Made by a program: the position numbers and the translations under genes. 10,891 nucleotides of DNA. It comes from an uncultured Clostridium sp. GTDB taxonomy: Bacteria; Bacillota; Clostridia; Christensenellales; Pumilibacteraceae. The stretch lies in contig USKH01000022.1 in assembly GCA_900555125.1 (NCBI GenBank), positions 1 to 10,891 of the forward strand, written 5' to 3'. Of this stretch, positions 1 to 5,758 are shown piece by piece (position 1 is the stretch's first letter; every line of letters starts with the position of its first letter). The notes under the pieces are model-generated. The model saw only the letters and a program-made list of their open reading frames with translations. It did no database searches and was not told the DNA's origin.

Positions 1-64
1 TATAAATATTTTTTAATAACTATGTAATTTTGCCACACACGTGACTTTGCCGTTAAGCCTGCAA

Positions 65-652
65 TCAGCCGCCCATAGAAAAGAACAAGATCAGCACCGC
101 AATTATCAGTAGTACCGCTTCGATGGTTCCGAGTATTCCGAATATGAGCGTTGCAATGGGCTTAACTCCGTATGAGTTGGCTCTCTTGAACGTGTATATG
201 GCGTTCAGTCCGAATATAAGCGACAATAAAAAAGATCCTAAAAAGGGAAGCACGATTAAAATCAACCGCGCAACGACACCGGCGATGTCTATCTGCATCG
301 TATATATCATCCACATAAAGCCTAAAAACGGTGCCGCAACGGATATTATGCCGAACATAATGCCGGACGTATTGTCGTAGCCTGCGTTTTCTGCTGCTTT
401 CTTGTTTTTCTCGGCGTCTTCCTTTTTTCTATCGGCAAGCCAGGATTTGTTTCCCGTTCCGTAAACTCTTTGCATTGGTTTAACTTCCGGTTTTGTTTGC
501 TTATCGCCCGGATTTTCCTCTTGCACGGAAGCATCGGCTTTGGCATTGTCCGTTTTTTCGGTCAAACTTTCGCCAAGGGCAATTCTTTTTTCGCATTCGG
601 GGCAAACTTCCATCTCGCCTGTCGTCTCTTTTCCGCAGTATTTACATTGCAT
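65..652 (-). CDS. ZR6: zinc-ribbon membrane protein, last copy in the window
   Basis: 195 residues. The zinc ribbon is at Cys3, Cys6, Cys17 and Cys20 (QCKYCGK, VCPEC). A long hydrophilic linker (21-95), rich in Lys, Glu, Asp and Asn, follows and is probably disordered or helical. Membrane segments are at about 97-118, 122-152 and 165-192. The cytosolic loop contains TFKRANSYGVKP and leads into IATLIFGILG. The N-terminal ribbon and the membrane half match ZR3 best, whereas the bases around the start match ZR5. GAGGAG lies seven bases before the ATG, and the spacer from ZR5 is 81 bases. The stop is TGA at 65-67, with no convincing terminator in the remaining 64 bases, so the operon may go on. 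The function is unknown. Confidence 0.85.
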   Translation of the reverse strand: MQCKYCGKETTGEMEVCPECEKRIALGESLTEKTDNAKADASVQEENPGDKQTKPEVKPMQRVYGTGNKSWLADRKKEDAEKNKKAAENAGYDNTSGIMFGIISVAAPFLGFMWMIYTMQIDIAGVVARLILIVLPFLGSFLLSLIFGLNAIYTFKRANSYGVKPIATLIFGILGTIEAVLLIIAVLILFFSMGG

Positions 653-668
653 TTTGATTCTCCTCTCT
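628..668 (-). repeat. 41-base repeat at the ZR6 start (copy 1)
   Basis: This stretch covers the ribosome site, start codon and first seven codons of ZR6. It matches 1288-1328 at 39 of 41 positions, exactly 660 bases away. The differences are at 635 and 649. Confidence 0.85.
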
Positions 669-733
669 TTCTTTTGGATGTTTTTAACGATTTTAAGTTT
701 AGTAGTTCCGATTTAAGCGGTACGTTACCCCGT

Positions 734-1312
734 TTACAGTGCCAAGCCGACCGAAAAATAATAAAGCGCGACGAAGCACGTGATTATCGAAATGGCAGAT
801 AGCACTATCCCCACCAAGCCGAGCGACAGCGTTTTTATCGGTTTCCCGCCGGCTTTTCGCGCCGTAACGAACTTACGGATGGAAATTATTCCGAAGATGA
901 CGGCAACTGCGCACGCAACAAACGTAAACACGAGCGAAACGATCATCATGGTTTTATCGCGGCTCATCTTTTCGACAATGCTGTCCATAAGCGGGTGATT
1001 GGGCGTATTATAAAGTTCGGCGGCTCCGAGCGCAAAATTCCATGCAAACAACACCGCCACAAGCGAAACGACCCGCGCTATTATTCCCGAAACGAGTGAA
1101 ACGGCAGATCCGGCGTTACCGTACTTGGAATAAAACATTCGTCCGTTCCAGTTTTGCTTGTCGTGCAAGCGAACGTCGCCGTCAAGCTGCGACTGAGCTT
1201 CTCCTTTCGCATATTTTGCCGACGAGATTGCTCCGTTTGCCGCGTTTTCTATTTTTGCGCAGGCTTCGCACACTTCGCCCTGACATTCTTTTCCACAGTA
1301 TTTACATTTCAT
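734..1312 (-). CDS. ZR5: zinc-ribbon membrane protein
   Basis: 192 residues. The zinc ribbon is the tightest of the six: Cys3, Cys6, Cys15 and Cys18, with an additional Cys10 between the pairs. The linker (about 20-66) is mixed, with Ala, Ser, Lys and Asp. Membrane segments are at about 69-98, 121-145 and 160-189. The outside loop (99-120) is polar and contains NTPNHP. The cytosolic loop reads IRKFVTARKAGGKP, so the family GVKP has become GGKP; TLSLGLVG follows. GAGGAG lies seven bases before the ATG. The DNA around the start (coding end of the ribbon, start codon and ribosome site) is almost identical to that of ZR6. The function is unknown. Confidence 0.84.
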   Translation of the reverse strand: MKCKYCGKECQGEVCEACAKIENAANGAISSAKYAKGEAQSQLDGDVRLHDKQNWNGRMFYSKYGNAGSAVSLVSGIIARVVSLVAVLFAWNFALGAAELYNTPNHPLMDSIVEKMSRDKTMMIVSLVFTFVACAVAVIFGIISIRKFVTARKAGGKPIKTLSLGLVGIVLSAISIITCFVALYYFSVGLAL

Positions 1313-1328
1313 TTTGATTCTCCTCTCT
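1288..1328 (-). repeat. 41-base repeat at the ZR5 start (copy 2)
   Basis: Partner of 628-668, covering the ribosome site, ATG and first codons of ZR5. The mismatches are at 1295 and 1309. Beyond this block the spacers and the coding sequences diverge quickly. Confidence 0.85.
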
Positions 1329-1377
1329 CTTTTTTGTATATTTTTATTTAGCTATCGGTTCCGAAAATAACGTTGAA

Positions 1378-1821
1378 TTAAATCAACCAAAAAAGTGAAA
1401 GACCGAAAACGGTGAGATATACGGAACAAACCAATCCTGCTATTCCGATAACCAGCGTTGCAACCGGCTTTACTCCGGCAGCTTTTGCTCTTTTGAAAGT
1501 CACAATTGACGCAATTTCCATTACGGCAGAAAAGGAAAAACACAATAAGCTCAAAAAAAGCCACAACACCTTACCCGCCGAACCTTTGTCGTATAAGCCG
1601 TCAATAATAGGCTCCCACACGTTTATGTAAAAGAGAAATTCCGCAAAGTTCAGTATAAACGCCGATATAGCCATCCACAATCCGGATTTACGGGTATATC
1701 GGCGTTGGCGACCACGAACAGAGCCCCGCTTCGATTGAGGCACTTGCGCATGATTTTTCTCACATTCGGGGCAGACGTCAGTTGAGCCGTCCGATTTTCT
1801 CCCGCAATATTTACAATACAT
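1378..1821 (-). CDS. ZR4: zinc-ribbon membrane protein with a short, Arg-rich linker
   Basis: 147 residues. The zinc ribbon is at Cys3, Cys6, Cys17 and Cys20 (YCKYCGR, VCPEC). The linker (21-46) is short and strongly basic, with Arg and Lys clustered at 31-45, opposite in charge to the acidic linkers of ZR3 and ZR6. Membrane segments are at about 47-68, 85-107 and 120-146. A short outside loop contains aromatic and acidic residues. The conserved loop FKRAKAAGVKP leads into VATLVIGIAGL. An AGAGG ribosome site lies nine bases before the ATG, and the spacer from ZR3 is 55 bases. The basic patch beside the membrane could bind acidic lipid headgroups or nucleic acid; this is speculation. The function is unknown. 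Confidence 0.84.
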   Translation of the reverse strand: MYCKYCGRKSDGSTDVCPECEKNHAQVPQSKRGSVRGRQRRYTRKSGLWMAISAFILNFAEFLFYINVWEPIIDGLYDKGSAGKVLWLFLSLLCFSFSAVMEIASIVTFKRAKAAGVKPVATLVIGIAGLVCSVYLTVFGLSLFWLI

Positions 1822-1876
1822 CGTATTTTTCCTCTTTACTTTTTTACGAAATTCTCAAATCGTTTACGTTAAAGCG

Positions 1877-2590
1877 TTATAAACACTCGAGAATTGCCAA
1901 AACTATACTTCCCGACTCCACAAGTCCGATTATTCCCAAAACCAGCGCCGCAACCGGTCTTACGCCGTATATCCGCGCTTTTTTGAATGTTTTTATGGCT
2001 TTTATTCCGAATACAAGAGATAATACGAAAGGCGCAACTAAAATGGAAAGAAGCACGATAACTCCCGTCGGTCCGTTGCCGTAACCGGAATCGAGAAGAG
2101 CGAGAAGCGTAAAAATAAAGGTAATCCATCCCGCCCAGGGAAGAACGATCGACAAAACGCCGAACGCAATGCCCGACCTGCTTGTATACGGCGAAGGCGC
2201 GGAATAGGGCGATTTGTCGTATCCGTTGCCGTAAAAGTCTTTTTTCTGTTGCGGTAATTGCGACTGATTGCCAAGATATGTCCGAGTCTCCGGCGAACGT
2301 ATCTGATTTACAACGTTTTGTTCGGGTTGAACGGCAGATTGTTCGGCTTCTACGGGCGGCTGTTCTCCCTCTACGATATTCTGTTCGGTTTGAACGCCGG
2401 GTTGTTCATTTGAAGCAGAAGCCTGCTCGGGCGTATTCTGCGCCGCAAGGCTTTGTTTAAGTTGCTTTACCGGGTCGCGGTACACGGGCACCGAAAAGAA
2501 AGGGTTTTCGCCTTTTATCAATTTTTCCTCGCATTCGGTGCAGACTTCCATCGCGCCGTCCAATTTTTTTCCGCAATATTTGCAGTACAT
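1877..2590 (-). CDS. ZR3: zinc-ribbon membrane protein with a repeat-bearing long linker
   Basis: 237 residues, the longest of the six. The zinc ribbon is at Cys3, Cys6, Cys17 and Cys20. The extra length is all in the linker (about 22-136), which is rich in Gln, Glu, Pro and Ser and looks disordered; residues 62-96 are five copies of a seven-residue unit starting Glu-Gln. Then come membrane segments at about 139-166, 175-198 and 212-235. The second segment ends FGIKAIKTFKKA, and YGVRP replaces the usual GVKP before the last segment. The membrane part and ribbon are most like ZR6 (shared SGIxFG, LSLxFG, AIxTFK, YGVxP), although the two are not adjacent. GAGGAG lies seven bases before the ATG. 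The function is unknown. Confidence 0.85.
   Translation of the reverse strand: MYCKYCGKKLDGAMEVCTECEEKLIKGENPFFSVPVYRDPVKQLKQSLAAQNTPEQASASNEQPGVQTEQNIVEGEQPPVEAEQSAVQPEQNVVNQIRSPETRTYLGNQSQLPQQKKDFYGNGYDKSPYSAPSPYTSRSGIAFGVLSIVLPWAGWITFIFTLLALLDSGYGNGPTGVIVLLSILVAPFVLSLVFGIKAIKTFKKARIYGVRPVAALVLGIIGLVESGSIVLAILECL
2303..2407 (-). repeat. Five tandem 21-base units coding for EQxxVxx
   Basis: Within the ZR3 linker, GAACAA or GAACAG recurs exactly every 21 bases, at plus-strand 2402, 2381, 2360, 2339 and 2318. The encoded units are EQPGVQT, EQNIVEG, EQPPVEA, EQSAVQP and EQNVVNQ. The Glu-Gln pair and the fifth-position Val are kept in all five, while the rest has diverged, so the repeat is not a fresh duplication. 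Confidence 0.85.
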
Positions 2591-2624
2591 ATTTTTTCTC
2601 CTCTTTTTTCTTCAACTGTTTACG

Positions 2625-3185
2625 TTATGCCGCGACTACGTTGCCTGCAAGCACCCAGAAAAAACCCATAAGCGTCATAAACAGGCTGATTGCGCCGCAA
2701 ACCACTCCTATTATTCCGAAAACGAGCGTCACGACAGGCTTTACTCCCTGCGCTTTTGCCGTCGTGAAATTTTTTATAGACCTGATACCAAACACGAATG
2801 CGACTGCGGCAAGCACAACAGAAATGCACAAAAGCACATCCGCCGCGACGGAAAAGCCCGGTGCCATCGAGCGGAACGCTTCGATTTGCTCGGGCGTCAT
2901 GCCTTCGTAAACGGTGTCGGGGTGTTTTCCGAAAAGTGCCAGAAGAGCGAATACAAAGCCTAATACCGACGATATATCGCATGCGATTCCCGTAACGATA
3001 GCGGTAACCGCTTTGCCTATTCCAAACCGTTTCGTTATTTCCGCGCCGTTATACGCAGCGCGATTATTTTGCGGAACAGGTGCGGCGGACGCACCCGAAG
3101 CCGAAGCTTTTTCTTCAAGTTTTGCCGCACATTCGGGGCAGATATCTCCGTCAGGCAGCTGTTTTCCACAATATTTACAAAACAT
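2625..3185 (-). CDS. ZR2: zinc-ribbon membrane protein
   Basis: 186 residues. The zinc ribbon uses Cys3, Cys6, Cys16 and Cys19 (FCKYCGK, ICPEC), with one residue less between the pairs than in ZR1. An Ala/Ser-rich linker follows to about residue 55. Membrane segments are at about 57-84, 111-134 and 151-182. The loop between the first two (86-110) is acidic and predicted outside; the loop between the second and third holds IRSIKNF and AQGVKP, basic and predicted cytosolic, leading into VVTLVFGIIG. AAGGAG is nine bases before the ATG, and the gene follows ZR1 by 24 bases. It is clearly a paralogue of the adjacent genes, by the shared start, the loop motif and the order of segments. No catalytic motif is visible. 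Confidence 0.85.
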   Translation of the reverse strand: MFCKYCGKQLPDGDICPECAAKLEEKASASGASAAPVPQNNRAAYNGAEITKRFGIGKAVTAIVTGIACDISSVLGFVFALLALFGKHPDTVYEGMTPEQIEAFRSMAPGFSVAADVLLCISVVLAAVAFVFGIRSIKNFTTAKAQGVKPVVTLVFGIIGVVCGAISLFMTLMGFFWVLAGNVVAA

Positions 3186-3209
3186 ATCTTATATCTCCTT
3201 TTCTCTTTT

Positions 3210-3650
3210 CTACATCATCGCAACTATTATGTCCTTGATAAAACCCAGGCAAGCGGTGATGACGGATAATGACGAGGCAAGCGCAACTATTCCGAGTACC
3301 AGCGTTACGACGGGCTTTTTCTTTTTTTCACGGGCAAGGCGGATAAACAGCCGCACGGACTTTATTCCGAGTATAACGGCAGGAGTGGTGCCGGCGGCAA
3401 ACGTCAAAGCAATTATAATTTTCAAAATCCTCGGAACAGAAAAGCCCCCGCTCATAAGCCATGCAACTACCGGCACGAGTGCCATGAGAGTAACCGCTAT
3501 TATCGCGGCAATAAGCGCAGGTACAAACCCCTGCATTGCGGAGTTTGACCCATCGTCGCTTACTTCGCCTGTTACAATATCCAATTTGCGACATTCATCG
3601 CAGTATTCCTGCCCGTCCGGGACGGGTTTTCCGCATTTTCTGCAAAACAT
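3210..3650 (-). CDS. ZR1: zinc-ribbon membrane protein, first of six tandem paralogues
   Basis: 146 residues. A four-Cys zinc ribbon opens the protein (Cys3, Cys6, Cys17, Cys20; FCRKCGK then YCDEC). The linker is the shortest of the family, about 20 acidic and polar residues. Three membrane segments follow at about 41-66, 74-97 and 114-140. Between the second and third lies a very basic loop (Arg and Lys, ending EKKKKP), and the third begins with the family motif KPVVTLVLG. The positive-inside rule places the basic loop and the ribbon in the cytosol. The start was chosen so that the ribbon begins at residue 3, as in the other five; an 18-codon longer reading frame overlaps hydrolase C. It is the most divergent copy in the linker and loop. 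The function is unknown; the shape recalls DUF4190-like small membrane proteins with zinc ribbons. Confidence 0.82.
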   Translation of the reverse strand: MFCRKCGKPVPDGQEYCDECRKLDIVTGEVSDDGSNSAMQGFVPALIAAIIAVTLMALVPVVAWLMSGGFSVPRILKIIIALTFAAGTTPAVILGIKSVRLFIRLAREKKKKPVVTLVLGIVALASSLSVITACLGFIKDIIVAMM

Positions 3651-3657
3651 ATCTTCG

Positions 3658-4782
3658 TCAATCTCCTTGAATAATATTATCAAACATTTTTGCCGTTTTG
3701 TCAAGCAAATCGTAATTGACTTCGCTATAAAGCGAATGGTCTACCGTCGAAACAAACCGTCGCACTTTTTCATATCCTTCCTTTTCGCCGTATCGTTTTT
3801 TTATATCGGCAATTTCTTTATCCACGCTGCGCTTGTATAAAGCCGCGCGCTCGCTGAAAAGTATGCTCGAATGCCCTCCAGTAAGTCCCTCGGTAGTCAT
3901 AAATTCGACATTGGGATTTATTATCTCGCTTTTATGCGAAATAAGCGACTGCAAACAATAGGAAATAACATTATCGTCGGTGCCGTGCGCGATAAGCACG
4001 GGAATGTTTGTCGAATTTACGCCCGTTACGCCGTTGTAATTGACGTACGAGCCGAATAAAAGCTTCTGATATTCATCGAGAAAAACGCGCGGCAATCCTT
4101 CTCCCGCGAGGTCGCCGGCATATTGTCTGCCTTTATCTGCGATAAGCGTATAGCAATCGGCGACAGCCGCATACGCCGCAACAGCCTTTATTCCTTTTTT
4201 TATAGAAAGCACGCTCGTTACGGCATATCCGCCGCACGAATGGCCGATGAGAAAGAGCGGCTGCGCTGCAAAGCGAGGTTCGCGCTGCAAAAAAGACAAC
4301 GCATTGTCGAGATCGACGAGAGAGCGGCACATTCCCACCGTTCCGTCGCCTTCCGAATCGTAAGTTCCCGTGCCGTCGTACGAAAACACATTGTATCCGC
4401 GGCGCAGCATGTACGTGATTATCGGCAACATATCGTCCGAACCCGCATGCAGACCGTGCACCACGACCACAAGTCCTTTTGCGCCCTCTACGGTATAATA
4501 ATAACCTTTAAGACGGACTCCTTCCGAACGGAAAAAGATTTCTTCGCGCGGATAATCGGATTTCACGCGCTCGTAGCACACTATGCCGGGCGTAACCGAA
4601 TAGTCCGGGCGTTCGTAACGCTTGAAAAACGAATTATAAAGCGCGGCTCCTCCCACAACTCCCGCTGCGCTCAGTCCCGAGGCGATGGCAACGGCGGCGA
4701 GTGCAATCTTTCCGCCTTTACCGCGTTTTTTTTGCTCTTTTTTGTCTTTTTCTTCGCCTTGTTTTTTATCGTCTTCGCTCAT
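3658..4782 (-). CDS. Membrane-anchored alpha/beta hydrolase (hydrolase C), intact
   Basis: 374 residues. The first 25 are strongly charged (Lys, Glu, Asp), followed by one small-residue-rich membrane segment at about 26-49, so the enzyme is anchored. The catalytic domain shows VVVHGLHAG at about 106-114 (oxyanion strand), the elbow GHSCGG with Ser182, the acid in HGTDD (Asp269 or Asp270), and the base in GGHSS (His304). The triad appears complete. The resemblance is to general lysophospholipase-like or bacterial serine hydrolases; the substrate is unknown. AGGAGG sits six bases before the ATG, the strongest ribosome site in the window, which suggests high expression relative to its neighbours. 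It follows hydrolase B by 27 bases. Its last codons contain the ribosome site of ZR1, so the two genes are probably coupled. Confidence 0.87.
   Translation of the reverse strand: MSEDDKKQGEEKDKKEQKKRGKGGKIALAAVAIASGLSAAGVVGGAALYNSFFKRYERPDYSVTPGIVCYERVKSDYPREEIFFRSEGVRLKGYYYTVEGAKGLVVVVHGLHAGSDDMLPIITYMLRRGYNVFSYDGTGTYDSEGDGTVGMCRSLVDLDNALSFLQREPRFAAQPLFLIGHSCGGYAVTSVLSIKKGIKAVAAYAAVADCYTLIADKGRQYAGDLAGEGLPRVFLDEYQKLLFGSYVNYNGVTGVNSTNIPVLIAHGTDDNVISYCLQSLISHKSEIINPNVEFMTTEGLTGGHSSILFSERAALYKRSVDKEIADIKKRYGEKEGYEKVRRFVSTVDHSLYSEVNYDLLDKTAKMFDNIIQGD
3663..3667 (-). promoter_or_regulatory. Ribosome binding site of ZR1, unusually far from its ATG
   Basis: AGGAG lies within the last codons of hydrolase C and 12 bases before the ATG at 3648-3650. 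This is longer than the 5-9 bases seen for most other genes here. Longer in-frame starts further upstream would put extra residues before the zinc ribbon, unlike the five paralogues, which all begin with the ribbon at residue 3. Confidence 0.55.
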
Positions 4783-4809
4783 TTACACCCTCCTTTAATT
4801 TTTTTCGGT

Positions 4810-5750
4810 CTACTTGTTTTCTATTTTTTCGTTAAGAAATTTTTCTATAGCGGCGTCGTATTTTTCGGGCGCGTTTATGCGTACGTGCGAATGAATACCC
4901 TTTTCAAACCACACGAGCGTTTTGTCCGAATGACACGAATCGAACAACAGCCGGGCTTTTTCCGGCACCGAATAGGCGTCCATTTTACTGTAAATAAACA
5001 AAATGGGCTTATCCAGTTTTTTCATCAGCGCAAGCGGACCGTTTTTAACGACATCCTTGCCCGAAACCAGCTTTATATACCACAAAATCTCGTTGAACAC
5101 CGGAAAAAGCCGCTTGTTTCTCTCGGATATATGGCGGCGAAGCGATTCGGAAAAGTCGGTGTACATGCCGTCGGTTACCAGCCCTTTAATATAATCGGGG
5201 CATTGATCGTTCGTGACGGCAAGCATGCACGTTGCCGCGCCTATACAAATACCGTGCAAAACAATAGTTTTCACGCCGTGCTCTTCATGCAAAAGCTTTG
5301 CCCATGCTATAATGTCGCGCCATTCTTTAAGTCCGAGACAGTTGTATCTGCCTTCGGAAAGTCCGTGGCTGCGGTTGTCTATCGTAAGCAACCGCTTTTT
5401 TCGTACTGCGGCGCGAAATAGCACGAATACGTGCAGGTTTCCATTCTGCCCGGCACTATTATTACCGCTTTATCGCTGCCGAAATCGTAGTATTCGCCGA
5501 TAAGCCTGAATTTGTCGCTTACCACCGACAGAGTTTTGTGAAAAGACTGATTTTTTTCTTCCCACTGCGCGCCCTCGTCGAACATTCGCTGTTGTTCCTC
5601 GTTGTCCCAACTGCAACCTCTCGCCCATTTTTTCTTACTTGTGCGGACAAGCAGTATTGTGTAGATTATAGACGACACCAGAATCGTGCTTAAAAACCAC
5701 AAGACTGCCGCTCCGCCGACTACGGCAAGAACAATATACAATATCTTCAT
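4810..5750 (-). pseudogene. Membrane-anchored alpha/beta hydrolase (hydrolase B), split by a frameshift
   Basis: Two overlapping reading frames together make one hydrolase. The first (5379-5750, 123 residues) starts well: AGGAG precedes the ATG and residues 5-35 form a membrane anchor; it runs to VIIVPGRMET and YEKSG and then hits TAG. The second (4810 to about 5400) continues with LLTIDNRSHG, the nucleophile elbow, and the acid and base regions, Asp149 and His178 counted from a GTG at 5422-5424, ending at TAG 4810-4812. The frames cross near a run of six A (5396-5401). Compared with hydrolases A and C, about two codons plus one base seem missing after Gly120. The elbow is GICIG: Cys (TGT, 5245-5247) replaces the usual Ser. 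Both halves look well conserved, so the break could be recent, an assembly error, or bypassed by slippage. The GTG at 5424 is not a convincing independent start. Confidence 0.75.
5396..5401 (-). other. Run of six A at the hydrolase B frame break
   Basis: On the coding strand the run is C-GAAAAAAG-C, read as GAA AAA AGC in the first frame. A one-base backward slip or one extra A would join the two frames. It is not phased as the standard A_AAA_AAG heptamer for the incoming frame. The rejoined protein would also be about two residues shorter than hydrolases A and C at this point. Confidence 0.5.
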
Positions 5751-5758
5751 ATTTTCTC

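Noticed and set aside
38..43. CACGTG palindrome downstream of ZR6
   Set aside because: It is too short for a terminator and has no repeated copy or context to support an operator.
653..733. Promoter or terminator in the ZR5-ZR6 spacer
   Set aside because: Only a four-base stem (GGTA/TACC) and loose -10-like AT stretches are present. Neither has a partner element at a proper distance.
2914..3840. 308-codon plus-strand reading frame
   Set aside because: It crosses three opposite-strand genes, has no ribosome site and shows no known domain.
5390..5405. Programmed -1 frameshift site in hydrolase B
   Set aside because: The A6 run is not phased as a standard slippery heptamer for the incoming frame, no downstream stem was evident, and the rejoined product would lack about two residues. 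It is kept only as a possibility.
4123..5421. 432-codon plus-strand reading frame
   Set aside because: It lies opposite hydrolases B and C, which have family motifs, ribosome sites and operon spacing. Its translation is rich in Arg, His and Phe with no recognisable domain.
4810..5424. Second half of hydrolase B as an independent gene
   Set aside because: The GTG start lies inside the first half without a ribosome site, and the protein would lack the first strands of the fold and the oxyanion region.
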